DNA of 64,000 bases from Clostridiaceae bacterium Marseille-Q3526 (GCA_018223375.1 JAGTTS010000002.1:186001-250000), one strand, 5' to 3'. Positions 17,591 through 27,965 are shown, counted from the first letter of the stretch. A program made the numbers and translations. Notes: generated by a model from the sequence alone, not told the origin.

Positions 17591-20500
17591 GTGGCAGGTA
17601 CAAGCAGGAAAAAACAGGAGACATCAGAAGGTCCGAGATCGCGAGCAAAGAACAGCAGAAGCAAGGGAGCGTCCTCCGGAAAGAAAGGAACGTCTTCCAA
17701 AACAGATAGAAAAACGGGAAAAAGCGCCGGAAAGGCTGATACAAAGGCCAGAGGAAGCAGCAGGCGCAGGGATCCGGAGCCGGAGGAAAACAGTTTTATT
17801 TTAACAGAAGTGGCGATTATTGCAGTGTTTGCATTGTCGGTGCTTCTGTTTTTGAGCAATTTTCATCTGTGCGGCGTGGTGGGCGATTTCTGCCGGGAAG
17901 CCATGCTTGGAACCTTCGGAAAGCTGGGATATCTGTTCCCGGTTCTTTTATGTGTAGGAAGCTGCTTCTATTTATCAAACAGGGGAAACAGAAGGGCGGT
18001 TATGAAGCTGGCGGCGTCTGCAGTGACGCTTCTGGCGCTGTGCGGCCTGGCCCAGCTGATTTTCGGAGGAGGCTACAGCGAGGAGCTGAAGCTTTTCGAT
18101 TACTTTAAGCAGGACGCCGTTTCCGGAAAAGGCGGCGGAATAGTGGGAGGCGTTCTGGTGACGGTTCTCTGTTCCACAGTGGGAACCATTGGCGCGTATC
18201 TGATTCTGCTGGTTCTTTTTGCCATCGGAGTGGTGTGCATTACAGAGAAATCCCTGGTAGGAGCTGTCAGGAGAGGCAGCGGGCGGGCATACCGTTATGC
18301 GAAGGACGATATGGACCGCAGACGTGAAATTTACGAGGAGAGACGGGAAGAGAGAAGAGAAGAACGCCAGCGCATCAGGGAGGAGAGAGCCAGAGGCATT
18401 GACATGGATGCCGCGACGCTGGGAGAATATTCCTATGAGGATTCTTATGACAATTCCGGCGAGGATTTATATGAAGATTCCCGAAGAAATTCCCGTGGAA
18501 GATACAGAGAAGACGCCATAGAAAACGACCGGTATGACAGCCCGGAGGACTACGTTCTGGAGCCTGAGAGTAAGGAGCCTCTGAACCCGGCTGACATTTT
18601 CCGCGGAAGCATTATTATGCCAGGCCGCGGGGAGCAGGAAGAACTGGCAGAGGAGCCGGTAGAACGCCTGGAGGAGTGCAGGGCTGAAAAGGCCGAAAGA
18701 CATACAGGAGGCATCCATGCATTTGCAGAACAGAAGGCGTCCCTCTCAGAAGCGGAGCCGGAGCATCCAGGCGCAGCAGAGGAAGCGGTACATAAAGAGG
18801 AACGCCGGGAAGCACTGAAGGAAAATCAGATCGGAACCCAGCCGGCAGAGCATGACAGGGTGTTTGTCAGCCGCAGAAAGGGTTCTGCCCATTCGGAGAC
18901 ACTGCGCAGGGCAGAGATGCCGGAATTTCTGCCTGAGACAGAGGAGCTGGAGCCGATGCAGGACAGCGGCTTCGAGACTCCGGCCAGGGAGGAGACTCTG
19001 CTAAAAAGCATCTATGCAGAGAGAGACACGAGAACCTTTGCAGAGCTTCGGATGGAGGAACCGTCGGAAGACAGCGGATTTGGAATTGAAAATCAGGAAG
19101 AGGAAATCTATTATGAGCCTATTGACGCTGACGAGGCTCTGGCAGAAGAGAAGTCCCAGACTGGCGGCAGCCCGGCAGAAGCTGATGGGGATTTCGATAC
19201 AGAGGATCTGGCTGGAAGAGACGCTTTAACAGCTGTAAAGGAGCAGATCCGGGAAGCCGGAGAGAGGGCCATGGCCGCATCCGATCTTTCCTGGGAGGAG
19301 GGTAATCAGATCGTGACTGCCTCCGGAAAGGTCATGGAGACAGACGCAGATCTGATGCGGAAAACTCTTGAGAGAAAGCGCCATGAGACGAAAGCAGCCT
19401 CTTCCGATGAAGAGAGAGAGCATGGAAACAGGGAGTCTGGAAGAAGCCTTGGCAGAGAGCAGACAGACCGTTCTGCAGCCGCAGCCGTTTCACCGCATCC
19501 ACTGTCAGGAAGACAGGAGACAGAGAGAAGACAGGAACCGGTTAAAAAGCCGCAGCCTGAGAAAAAGCCCTATGTTTTCCCGCCGATGGATCTCCTGAAA
19601 AAGGGAAGAGCTGTGGGAGGACGTTCCGAGCAGGAATACAAGGACACAGCGATTAAGCTGCAGCAGACATTGAAGAACTTCGGAGTGGGCGTTACAGTCA
19701 CCAACATCAGCTGCGGCCCGGCTGTCACCCGATATGAGCTTCATCCGGAGCAGGGCGTCAAGGTCAGCAAGATCGTATCCCTGTCCGACGATATCAAGCT
19801 GAATTTAGCTGCTGCTGATATCAGAATTGAGGCTCCAATTCCAGGAAAGGCCGCTGTGGGAATCGAGGTTCCCAATAAGGAGACGGAGACTGTGCTTCTC
19901 AGGGATCTGTTAGAGTCAGAGAACTTTAAGCGGGCCTCCTCCAAGCTGTCCTTTGCAGTGGGAAAAGACATTGCGGGACAGACCGTTGTGACGGATATTG
20001 CGAAAATGCCTCATCTGCTGATTGCGGGAGCTACCGGTTCCGGTAAGTCCGTGTGCATTAACACGCTGATTATGAGCATTATTTATAAATCCTCTCCAGA
20101 GGACGTAAAGCTTATCATGATCGATCCGAAGGTGGTGGAGCTGAGCGTTTACAATGGAATCCCGCACCTTCTGATTCCGGTTGTAACCGATCCGAAGAAG
20201 GCGTCCGGCGCTCTCAACTGGGCGGTGGCGGAGATGACGGAGCGGTATCAGAAATTTGCCAAGTACAATGTCAGAGATTTAAAGGGCTACAATGAAAAGA
20301 TAAAGCTCATAGAGGATATTGAGGATGAGAACAAGCCGAAAAAGCTGCCGCAGATTATTATTATCGTGGACGAGCTGGCAGACCTTATGATGGTGGCTCC
20401 AGGCGAGGTGGAGGACGCTATCTGCCGTCTGGCCCAGCTGGCCAGAGCAGCCGGCATTCACCTGGTAATTGCGACCCAGAGACCGTCGGTCAATGTCATT

Positions 20501-21025
20501 ACAGGACTGATCAAGGCGAACATTCCGTCCAGAATCGCCTTCTCTGTATCCTCCGGCGTGGATTCCAGAACGATTATCGACATGAACGGGGCGGAGAAGC
20601 TGCTGGGCAAGGGCGATATGCTGTTTTACCCACAGGGAATCCAGAAACCGCAGCGTGTGCAGGGAGCGTTCGTTTCCGATCAAGAAGTGTCGAGAGTTGT
20701 GGAATTTCTGGCAGAGGAGGGCCTGACTACAGAGTACGATCCGGAGGTGGAGAAGAAGATGACCTCCTCTTTCTCCGGCGCAGGGCCTGACAGCGCAGGC
20801 GACAGAGACGCCTACTTTGAACAGGCGGCCCGGTTTATTATTGAAAAGGACAAGGCTTCTATCGGAATGCTTCAGAGAATGCTCAAGATCGGCTTTAACA
20901 GGGCGGCCCGCATTATGGATCAGCTGGCGGAAGCCGGCGTAGTAGGCGAGGACGAGGGCACTAAGCCGAGAAAGGTTCTCATGAGCGAGGAACAGTTCGA
21001 GGAACTGATGGAACAGGGCTATTAA
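17591..21025 (+). CDS. ftsK: DNA translocase FtsK/SpoIIIE
   Basis: 1144 residues, starting with GTG 9 bases after GGAGG. A basic, Ser/Lys-rich head (1-60) is followed by four membrane helices within about residues 70-230. A very long charged linker (about 235-660) is rich in Glu, Arg and Ala and ends in a Pro/Lys segment. The motor has Walker A GATGSGKS near residue 815, Walker B IIIIVDELADLMM and QRPSVNVITG. A C-terminal gamma winged helix (about 1075-1140) reads orientation sequences. FtsK/SpoIIIE pumps chromosome DNA through the septum in division and sporulation. At over 400 residues the linker is long compared with Bacillus SpoIIIE (whole protein about 790). Confidence 0.95.
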   Translation: MAGTSRKKQETSEGPRSRAKNSRSKGASSGKKGTSSKTDRKTGKSAGKADTKARGSSRRRDPEPEENSFILTEVAIIAVFALSVLLFLSNFHLCGVVGDFCREAMLGTFGKLGYLFPVLLCVGSCFYLSNRGNRRAVMKLAASAVTLLALCGLAQLIFGGGYSEELKLFDYFKQDAVSGKGGGIVGGVLVTVLCSTVGTIGAYLILLVLFAIGVVCITEKSLVGAVRRGSGRAYRYAKDDMDRRREIYEERREERREERQRIREERARGIDMDAATLGEYSYEDSYDNSGEDLYEDSRRNSRGRYREDAIENDRYDSPEDYVLEPESKEPLNPADIFRGSIIMPGRGEQEELAEEPVERLEECRAEKAERHTGGIHAFAEQKASLSEAEPEHPGAAEEAVHKEERREALKENQIGTQPAEHDRVFVSRRKGSAHSETLRRAEMPEFLPETEELEPMQDSGFETPAREETLLKSIYAERDTRTFAELRMEEPSEDSGFGIENQEEEIYYEPIDADEALAEEKSQTGGSPAEADGDFDTEDLAGRDALTAVKEQIREAGERAMAASDLSWEEGNQIVTASGKVMETDADLMRKTLERKRHETKAASSDEEREHGNRESGRSLGREQTDRSAAAAVSPHPLSGRQETERRQEPVKKPQPEKKPYVFPPMDLLKKGRAVGGRSEQEYKDTAIKLQQTLKNFGVGVTVTNISCGPAVTRYELHPEQGVKVSKIVSLSDDIKLNLAAADIRIEAPIPGKAAVGIEVPNKETETVLLRDLLESENFKRASSKLSFAVGKDIAGQTVVTDIAKMPHLLIAGATGSGKSVCINTLIMSIIYKSSPEDVKLIMIDPKVVELSVYNGIPHLLIPVVTDPKKASGALNWAVAEMTERYQKFAKYNVRDLKGYNEKIKLIEDIEDENKPKKLPQIIIIVDELADLMMVAPGEVEDAICRLAQLARAAGIHLVIATQRPSVNVITGLIKANIPSRIAFSVSSGVDSRTIIDMNGAEKLLGKGDMLFYPQGIQKPQRVQGAFVSDQEVSRVVEFLAEEGLTTEYDPEVEKKMTSSFSGAGPDSAGDRDAYFEQAARFIIEKDKASIGMLQRMLKIGFNRAARIMDQLAEAGVVGEDEGTKPRKVLMSEEQFEELMEQGY

Positions 21026-21106
21026 GATACAGAGCCGGGGAAAAAAGCGGCAGAGACACGTACCCTGCAGGGCGTTCCCGCGTATGATAAAAAGGGAGGA
21101 AGAACA

Positions 21107-22570
21107 ATGCTGAATGACTGGTTAAAGGAGCTTGAATATGAGCTTGTGCAGGGAGAACTGGAAATTCCCGTAAAGGAAGTCGTTTACGACTCCAGAAAGG
21201 CCGGGGAGGAGACTGTGTTTGTGTGCATGAAGGGCACCAATGTAGATTCCCACGATTTTATCCCCGCAGTGTTAGCGGCGGGAACGAAGGCGCTGGTGGT
21301 GGAGCGAGAGGTTTCCGGAATCCCGGAGGACGTGACGGTTCTCAAGGTAGAAAACGGCCGGAACGCCCTGGCTCTTCTGTCTGCGGCCCGCTTCGGATAT
21401 CCGGCAGAAAAGATGGTGACTATCGGCGTGACGGGAACGAAGGGAAAAACCACTACCACCTACATGATCAAATCCATCCTGGAGGCCTGCGGAAAGAAGG
21501 TAGGTTTAATCGGGACAAACGGAGCAGTGATCGGAGATAAGCATTATGCCACAAAGAACACAACGCCGGAATCCTATATTCTGGAACAGTATTTCGACGA
21601 GATGGTGAAGGCCGGCTGCGAGTACATGGTAATGGAGGTATCCTCCCAGAGCTACCTGATGCACCGGGTGGACGGCCTGACCTTTGACTACGGCCTGTTT
21701 TTAAACATTTCAAACGACCATATCGGCCCGGGAGAGCACGAGAGCTTTGAGGAGTATCTCTACTATAAAAAGCAGCTTTTAAAGCACTGCAAAACGGCGG
21801 TTGTAAACGAGGACGACGAGCATTTCGATGAGATTGTAAAGGGAGCGCCGTCCAAGATTTACACCTTCTCCCTGGAGCGCCCGGCCGATTTTGAGGCGTC
21901 CGGCATCCGATACGTGACGGCCAGCGACTTTGTGGGACTGGTATTCCAGATGATGGGCAGTTACGAGCTGGAGGTCAAGGTGAACGTGCCGGGACGCTTC
22001 AACGCCGCCAACGCCCTGGCCGCTGTGGCAGTGTGCAGCTTCTTTGATCTGCCGAAGCCCAAGGTATCCCACGGTTTAGAGAACCTGAAAATTGACGGAC
22101 GGATGGAGATTGCCTATAAATCCTCCAGAATGACAGTGCTCGTAGACTATGCCCACAATGCGGTGAGTATGGAAAGCCTGCTGAGAACGCTGAGAGATTA
22201 TAAGCCGAAACGCCTAGTATGCGTATTTGGCTGCGGCGGCAACCGGGCCAAGGAGAGACGCTATTCTATGGGCGAGATCGGCGGAAAACTGGCTGATTTC
22301 TGCATTATCACGGAGGACAATTCCCGCTATGAGGACGTGCAGGAGATTCTCACAGACATCAAGGTGGGGCTTTCCATGACCAGCGGAACCTACATTGAGA
22401 TTCCTGATCGGAGAAAGGCCATTGAATTTGCTGTTTCCCATGCCAGAGAGGGAGATATGATTGCCATTATCGGCAAGGGACACGAGGACTATCAGGAAAT
22501 CAAAGGCGTGCGCTATCCTTTCCTGGACCGCCAGGTGGTGCAGGAGACGGTGGAGAAGCTGGGACTGTAG
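21107..22570 (+). CDS. murE: UDP-MurNAc-L-Ala-D-Glu:diaminopimelate ligase
   Basis: 487 residues. The Mur ligase ATP-binding loop GTKGKTTTTYM lies near residue 110, the central domain includes VSSQSYLMHR, and the C-terminal domain has DGRMEI and VDYAHN. It adds the third amino acid to the wall precursor in the cytoplasm. The specificity loop reads EDNSRYED (Asp404-Arg407) where meso-DAP enzymes have DNPR. The Arg that contacts DAP is kept, but Pro is Ser, so DAP is still the likely substrate. murF follows after 55 bases in the same direction. Confidence 0.92.
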   Translation: MLNDWLKELEYELVQGELEIPVKEVVYDSRKAGEETVFVCMKGTNVDSHDFIPAVLAAGTKALVVEREVSGIPEDVTVLKVENGRNALALLSAARFGYPAEKMVTIGVTGTKGKTTTTYMIKSILEACGKKVGLIGTNGAVIGDKHYATKNTTPESYILEQYFDEMVKAGCEYMVMEVSSQSYLMHRVDGLTFDYGLFLNISNDHIGPGEHESFEEYLYYKKQLLKHCKTAVVNEDDEHFDEIVKGAPSKIYTFSLERPADFEASGIRYVTASDFVGLVFQMMGSYELEVKVNVPGRFNAANALAAVAVCSFFDLPKPKVSHGLENLKIDGRMEIAYKSSRMTVLVDYAHNAVSMESLLRTLRDYKPKRLVCVFGCGGNRAKERRYSMGEIGGKLADFCIITEDNSRYEDVQEILTDIKVGLSMTSGTYIEIPDRRKAIEFAVSHAREGDMIAIIGKGHEDYQEIKGVRYPFLDRQVVQETVEKLGL

Positions 22571-22625
22571 AAGCGGCAGGCTCAGGCTTCAGACAGAATG
22601 TATGGGAAGGCAGAGGACGAAAACG

Positions 22626-24062
22626 ATGGAACACATAACTGTAAAAGAGATTACAGAGGCGGCAGGCGGCCGTCTGCTGGCAGGAGATCCGTCTGCTCTG
22701 GTGACAGAGATCAGCATTGATTCCAGAGAGGCGGGAAAAGGATGCCTGTTTGTGCCGCTGATCGGCGAAAAAAACGATGCCCACCGGTTTATTATGACAG
22801 CCCTGGATCAGGGGACTGCGGCAGTATTTACCTCTGAGCATGAGGAAACTTCAGAGGAAGTGAAGGAGTCCAGACAGAGATGGCCGGAGGCCGCCTGGAT
22901 TCAGGTGGAGGATACGAGAAAGGCCCTCCAGTCTCTGGGAGCCTTCATCAGAAGAAGGCTGACGCTTCCTCTGGTAGGCATCACGGGAAGCGTGGGAAAG
23001 ACGACCACCAGGGAGATGGTAGCCGCGGCTCTTTCTGCCGGCTACAGAGTGTTTAAGACGCCGGCCAATCACAACAGCCAGATCGGCGTGCCTCTGACTT
23101 TGTCTAAGATTTCCGGGGAGGATCAGATCGGCGTGCTGGAGCTGGGCATGAGCGAGCCGGGAGAGATGGAGGTCATCGCGGAGATTGCGGCTGTGGACAT
23201 GGCTGTGATTACAAACGTTGGCGTCACCCACATCGAAAATCTTGGATCCAGAGAAAATATTTTAAGGGAAAAATTAAATATTCAGCGGGGAATGAACCCG
23301 TCAGGCCCGATTTTCCTGAACAGCGACAATGATCTGCTCTGCCGTGTGTCCGGCTGGGACGGACGGGAGACGGTTTATTTCGGAACAGGGGAGCAGGCCG
23401 ACTACAGAGCGGCAGATATTTCCATGGAAAACGGCTGTCCTTCCTTTACCATGGTACATGGAGACGTGAGAATTCCCGTTACGCTGTCTGTGATGGGAGA
23501 ACACAACATTCTAAATGCTCTGGCCGCTCTGGCGGTGGCGGATCGAAACGGCGTTTCTCTGGAAGCGGCTGCAGAAAAGCTTAGGGAATTCGGAGGCTTT
23601 AAAAACCGTCAGCAGGTTTATGAGGCGGCAGGCGTTACCATCATTGACGACACCTACAATGCCAGCCCGGATTCCATGAAGGCGGGCATTAAGGTGCTGT
23701 CTTCCTTTGAAACGAGCAGGAGGAGAGTGGCGGTTCTGGCCGATATGAAGGAGCTGGGCCCGGACGCCGGGCTGTTTCACCGTCAGGTGGGAGAATTTCT
23801 GGCAGGAGAGCAGGTGGATGCTCTCATCACTCTGGGAGAGCTGGCAGAGCAGATTGAGGAGGGCGCCCGTTTAAGGCGGCCGTCCCTTTTTGCGGCTTCT
23901 TTCAGAGACAAGGAAGAGATGACCCGGTTCCTGGAGGAGTTCCTGAAGCCGGGAGACTGCGTCCTGTTTAAGGGATCCAACAGCATGAAGCTGGGGGAGA
24001 CTGCGCTCTATTTCAGAAACAAGGGGAAGGATCAGGCAGAGTCCGCCCAGGCGAGAGGCTGA
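22626..24062 (+). CDS. murF: UDP-MurNAc-tripeptide:D-Ala-D-Ala ligase
   Basis: About 478 residues from the ATG at 22626; the frame is open to 22461, but that part overlaps murE and lacks a binding site. Motifs: N-terminal Mur domain with SIDSREAGKGCLFV, P-loop ITGSVGKTTTREM, then ANHNSQIGVPL, NVGVTHIENLGS and DTYNASPDSM. It completes the UDP-MurNAc-pentapeptide. Directly downstream of murE and 8 bases upstream of priA, within a long run of plus-strand housekeeping genes. Confidence 0.94.
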   Translation: MEHITVKEITEAAGGRLLAGDPSALVTEISIDSREAGKGCLFVPLIGEKNDAHRFIMTALDQGTAAVFTSEHEETSEEVKESRQRWPEAAWIQVEDTRKALQSLGAFIRRRLTLPLVGITGSVGKTTTREMVAAALSAGYRVFKTPANHNSQIGVPLTLSKISGEDQIGVLELGMSEPGEMEVIAEIAAVDMAVITNVGVTHIENLGSRENILREKLNIQRGMNPSGPIFLNSDNDLLCRVSGWDGRETVYFGTGEQADYRAADISMENGCPSFTMVHGDVRIPVTLSVMGEHNILNALAALAVADRNGVSLEAAAEKLREFGGFKNRQQVYEAAGVTIIDDTYNASPDSMKAGIKVLSSFETSRRRVAVLADMKELGPDAGLFHRQVGEFLAGEQVDALITLGELAEQIEEGARLRRPSLFAASFRDKEEMTRFLEEFLKPGDCVLFKGSNSMKLGETALYFRNKGKDQAESAQARG

Positions 24063-24070
24063 CAGAACGT

Positions 24071-26332
24071 ATGAAGCAGACTTTTGCAAATGTAATTATC
24101 GATATTTCCCATGAAAAAGTGGATCGCACCTTTCAGTATATGGTGCCTGAGCCGTTAAAGGACAAGATCAGGGCGGGCGTTCAGGTGGAGATCCCCTTTG
24201 GAAAGGGAAATTCCCTCCGCCGGGGCTTTGTGGTGGAGGTGACTGAAAAGCCGGAATTTGATATTGACAGAATGAAGGAGATAGCTGGGATTTCACCTGA
24301 CCGTGTGTCGGTGCAGTCCCAGCTTATTGAGCTTGCCTGGGAAATGAAGCGCATCTATGGTTCCACCATGAACCAGGCCTTAAAAACGGTGCTTCCGGTA
24401 AAGCAGAAGATGAAGCGCAGGGAGAAGAAGACCGTCCGCTGCCGCCTGACCAGAGAGGAGCTTGCAGAGGCCCTGAAAGAAGCCAGAAGAAGAAGCTACC
24501 GGGCCAGAATCAGACTGTTCGAGGCCTTTCTCGAGACGGAACAGATTCCCGGGGAGGTGGTGGAGCACCAGTTAAATATTACGGCTGCCTCCTTAAAGCC
24601 CCTGGTTGAAAGCGGGGCAGTGGAGGTGGCGCGAAGGGAGGTATACCGGGATCCTCTGAAAGGCCTTCAGAAGGAGGCCGCCCAGGTGAAGCTGAACGCC
24701 GATCAGCAGGCTGCGGCAGATACCTTCTGGGACTCCTATAAGGAACGCCTGATCCAGGGGCCGGAGGGACAAAAGAGGCTGTCCAGGGACAGGACCTGGC
24801 TTCTCCACGGCATCACGGGAAGCGGCAAGACAGAGGTCTACATGGAAATGATGGATCGTGTTCTGAGGGAGGGCCGCCAGGTGATTGTGCTGATTCCGGA
24901 AATCGCCCTGACATATCAGACAGTCATGCGGTTTTATAAGCGGTTCGGCGGCAGGATTGCCATTTTAAATTCCAGGCTCTCGGCGGGAGAGCGGTATGAT
25001 CAGTGGGAACTGGCCATGAAGGGTGGGGTGGACATTATGATTGGGCCCAGATCAGCCCTCTTTGCGCCTTTTTCCAATCTGGGGCTGATAGTCATTGACG
25101 AGGAGCACGAGGGGGCTTACAAAAGCGAGACCATGCCCCGGTACCATGCCAGGGAGGCGGCGGGGATCAGAGCCAGGCTGTCGGGAGCGGATGTGGTGCT
25201 GGGTTCTGCCACCCCTTCTATGGAATCCTACAGCAGAGCCCTGTCCGGAGAATATGGGCTTCTGCGCCTTCAGAAAAGGGCCTCCTCAGACAGCCGCCTG
25301 GCCCAGGCGGAAGTGGTGGATTTGAGAGAGGAGCTGAAAGCAGGCAATAAAACCATGTTCAGCCGCAGCTTGTCGGAACAGATACAGGACAGGCTGAGCC
25401 GCGGGCAGCAGATTATGCTGTTTATGAACAGAAGAGGCTACGCAAGCTTTGTGTCCTGCCGTTCCTGCGGGGAGGCGGTTCAGTGTCCCCACTGCGACGT
25501 GTCCATGACGCTCCACAAAAACGGCCGCCTGTACTGTCACTACTGCGGCTATTCCCTGCCCATGCCGAAGCTCTGCCCCTCCTGCGGTTCTCCCTATATC
25601 GCAGGCTTTGGGACCGGCACCCAGAAGCTGGAGGAGATGACGAAACAGCTGTTTCCCCAGGCCAGAGTGCTCCGGATGGACGCGGATACCACCGCTAAAA
25701 AGGGAGGACATGAGGAAATCCTCTCCGCCTTTGAGGCCGGGGAGGCGGATATTCTTATCGGAACCCAGATGATTGTGAAGGGGCATGATTTTAAAAATGT
25801 GACGTTGGTGGGGATTATGGCGGCGGATCTCTCCCTGAATACGCCAGATTACCGGTGCGCGGAGAGAACGTTTCAGCTTTTGGCTCAGGCAGCCGGGCGG
25901 GCCGGAAGAGGCAGCCAGCCGGGCAGTGTGGTGATTCAGACCTACAGGCCGGATCACTACAGTATCGAGACGGCGGCCAGACAGGATTACGAAGCCTTCT
26001 ACAGCCGGGAGATCGCCTACAGAAGAATGATGAACTACCCTCCGGCCTGCCGGATGTCCGCCGTGCTGTTCGCGGCGAAGGACGAGGCGGCGCTGGAGCA
26101 TTTCTGCCGGAAGGCTTCGGAGCGGATTTCCATGATTCTTAAGGGGCTTTCCGGACCCTGCCAGTCTATCGGACCGGTCAACGCGCCTGTCTACAAAGTT
26201 AATGATATGTATAGAAAAATTTTATATATTAAGTGTGAAAATTGTGATATACTAGATAAAATCAGGAACAGTATGGATGTCCTGACAGAAAGCGGCGCGG
26301 GAACCGTCCAGGTTCAGTACGACGTGTCGTAA
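24071..26332 (+). CDS. priA: Primosomal helicase PriA (replication restart)
   Basis: 753 residues. An N-terminal DNA 3'-end-binding domain is followed by a DEAH-type helicase with Walker A GITGSGKTEVYM (near residue 250) and DEEH (near 341). A zinc-binding insert has paired cysteines (CRSCGEAVQCPHC, then CHYCG and CPSCG), and the helicase C-domain has QAAGRAGRG. PriA reloads the replisome at stalled forks. It lies upstream of def and fmt, the common priA-def-fmt order in Firmicutes. All eight zinc-ligand cysteines appear to be present. Confidence 0.95.
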   Translation: MKQTFANVIIDISHEKVDRTFQYMVPEPLKDKIRAGVQVEIPFGKGNSLRRGFVVEVTEKPEFDIDRMKEIAGISPDRVSVQSQLIELAWEMKRIYGSTMNQALKTVLPVKQKMKRREKKTVRCRLTREELAEALKEARRRSYRARIRLFEAFLETEQIPGEVVEHQLNITAASLKPLVESGAVEVARREVYRDPLKGLQKEAAQVKLNADQQAAADTFWDSYKERLIQGPEGQKRLSRDRTWLLHGITGSGKTEVYMEMMDRVLREGRQVIVLIPEIALTYQTVMRFYKRFGGRIAILNSRLSAGERYDQWELAMKGGVDIMIGPRSALFAPFSNLGLIVIDEEHEGAYKSETMPRYHAREAAGIRARLSGADVVLGSATPSMESYSRALSGEYGLLRLQKRASSDSRLAQAEVVDLREELKAGNKTMFSRSLSEQIQDRLSRGQQIMLFMNRRGYASFVSCRSCGEAVQCPHCDVSMTLHKNGRLYCHYCGYSLPMPKLCPSCGSPYIAGFGTGTQKLEEMTKQLFPQARVLRMDADTTAKKGGHEEILSAFEAGEADILIGTQMIVKGHDFKNVTLVGIMAADLSLNTPDYRCAERTFQLLAQAAGRAGRGSQPGSVVIQTYRPDHYSIETAARQDYEAFYSREIAYRRMMNYPPACRMSAVLFAAKDEAALEHFCRKASERISMILKGLSGPCQSIGPVNAPVYKVNDMYRKILYIKCENCDILDKIRNSMDVLTESGAGTVQVQYDVS

Positions 26333-26402
26333 GCGCAGAAGAAATAGGCTGTAAACAGCAGAATACAGAAAATAACAGAACATAAAAGGAGAGGATTCAG
26401 AT

Positions 26403-26882
26403 ATGGCAATCAGAGAAATCAGAACCATTGGAGACGAGGTTCTCAGAAAAGAGTGCAAGCTGGTGAAGGAGATGACTCCCCGCACGGCAGAGCTGATAGA
26501 AGATATGTTTGACACCATGTACCAGGCCAACGGAGTGGGGCTGGCGGCTCCCCAGGTAGGCGTCCGCAAGCAGATTGTGGTCATCGACGTGGAGGACGGA
26601 AATCAGTATGTGCTGATTAATCCGGAAATTCTGGAGACCAGCGGAAGCCAGACAGGCCCGGAGGGCTGCCTGAGCGTGCCTGGAAAATCAGGAACTGTAA
26701 CCCGACCGGATCATGTGAAGGTAAAGGCTTTAAATGAGAACATGGAGGAGTACGTTCTGGAGGGCGAGGGCCTGCTTGCCAGGGCAATCTGCCACGAGTG
26801 CGATCACTTAAGCGGCGTTTTATACGTGGATAAGGTTGAGGGAGAGCTGGAGGACGTAAGCGCAGAGTTCGAGGAAGAGTAG
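26403..26882 (+). CDS. def: Peptide deformylase
   Basis: 159 residues with the three deformylase motifs: GVGLAAPQVG, EGCLSVPG (metal-binding Cys) and CHECDHLSG (HExxH, two metal-binding His and the catalytic Glu). It removes the formyl group from new proteins; fmt, which creates fMet-tRNA, follows 34 bases later. An AGGAGAGG precedes the ATG. Confidence 0.96.
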   Translation: MAIREIRTIGDEVLRKECKLVKEMTPRTAELIEDMFDTMYQANGVGLAAPQVGVRKQIVVIDVEDGNQYVLINPEILETSGSQTGPEGCLSVPGKSGTVTRPDHVKVKALNENMEEYVLEGEGLLARAICHECDHLSGVLYVDKVEGELEDVSAEFEEE

Positions 26883-26916
26883 AAGAACGTCCGCAGAGCA
26901 GAAAGGGGATGCACAC

Positions 26917-27852
26917 ATGAAGTTAGTATATATGGGAACGCCGGATTTTGCAGTTCCTGCCCTTGTTTCCCTGGTGGAGGCAGGCCATGAGGTGGCGGCG
27001 GTTGTGACTCAGCCGGATAAGCCGAAGGGACGGGGGAAAGCCGTTCTTATGACTCCTGTAAAGGAGAAGGCTCTGTCCTACGGGATTCCTGTTTATCAGC
27101 CGGCCCGCGTCAAGAAGAATGAGGAATTTTTAAACGTTTTAAAAGAGATTCAGCCGGACGCTATCGTGGTAGCGGCATTTGGCCAGATTCTTCCCAGAGA
27201 GATTTTAGAGCTTCCCAAATACGGATGCGTAAATATTCACGCCTCCCTGCTTCCCAAGTACAGAGGAGCGGCTCCGATTCAGTGGGCTGTCATCGACGGG
27301 GAGAAGGAGAGCGGTATTACTACCATGATGATGGATGTGGGACTTGACACCGGAGATATGCTGGAGCGGGTGGTTGTCCCGCTGGCAGAGGACGAGACGG
27401 GGGGAAGCCTGTTTGACAAGCTTTCCATGGCCGGAGGACCGCTGATTCTGGAGACCCTTGAGAAACTGGAAAACGGAACTGCCGTCAGGACGCCTCAGCC
27501 GGAGGCAGGCGTTACCTATGCGGGGATGCTTGACAAGTCTCTGGGCAATATCGACTGGACGAAAGGCGCGGCAGAGCTGGAACGTCTGATCCGGGGCCTG
27601 AATCCATGGCCCAGCGCCTACACCCACTACGGTGAGAAGACCATGAAGCTGTGGGCGGCCGACGTTCTGCCGGAGAATTTTGAAGGCGAACCAGGCCAGA
27701 TTGTAAAGGTTTTAAAGGATCGCTTCCTGGTAAAGACAGGAGACGGAACCTTGGCTGTGAAGGAGCTGCAGCTGGAAGGAAAGAAGCGCATGGACGCAGG
27801 CGCCTTCTTAAGAGGCTTTTCCTTAAAGGAAGGGGAGAAGCTGGGGCTGTAG
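26917..27852 (+). CDS. fmt: Methionyl-tRNA formyltransferase
   Basis: 311 residues, full length. Begins MKLVYMGTPDFAVPAL, has the folate-enzyme signature NIHASLLPKYRGAAPIQWA near residues 107-124 (catalytic Asn and His), and ends with the tRNA-binding beta domain. Formylates the initiator Met-tRNA using 10-formyl-THF. Pairs functionally and in order with def. About 113 bases of GC-rich sequence with CCGG repeats separate it from the next gene, with no clear terminator. Confidence 0.96.
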   Translation: MKLVYMGTPDFAVPALVSLVEAGHEVAAVVTQPDKPKGRGKAVLMTPVKEKALSYGIPVYQPARVKKNEEFLNVLKEIQPDAIVVAAFGQILPREILELPKYGCVNIHASLLPKYRGAAPIQWAVIDGEKESGITTMMMDVGLDTGDMLERVVVPLAEDETGGSLFDKLSMAGGPLILETLEKLENGTAVRTPQPEAGVTYAGMLDKSLGNIDWTKGAAELERLIRGLNPWPSAYTHYGEKTMKLWAADVLPENFEGEPGQIVKVLKDRFLVKTGDGTLAVKELQLEGKKRMDAGAFLRGFSLKEGEKLGL

Positions 27853-27965
27853 AGACCGGGGCTGCCGGGGCTTCGGCCGGATCCGGCTTTTGAAGTATAG
27901 AAGGCCATAGGGGAGAATGAGTGAAAAGGGCGGCAATTTAATTTGAGAAAGGAAGTCTTTTATCT

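Noticed and set aside
25286..26101. 271-codon open frame on the minus strand
   Set aside because: It is antisense to the zinc and helicase domains of priA and has a composition typical of a shadow frame.
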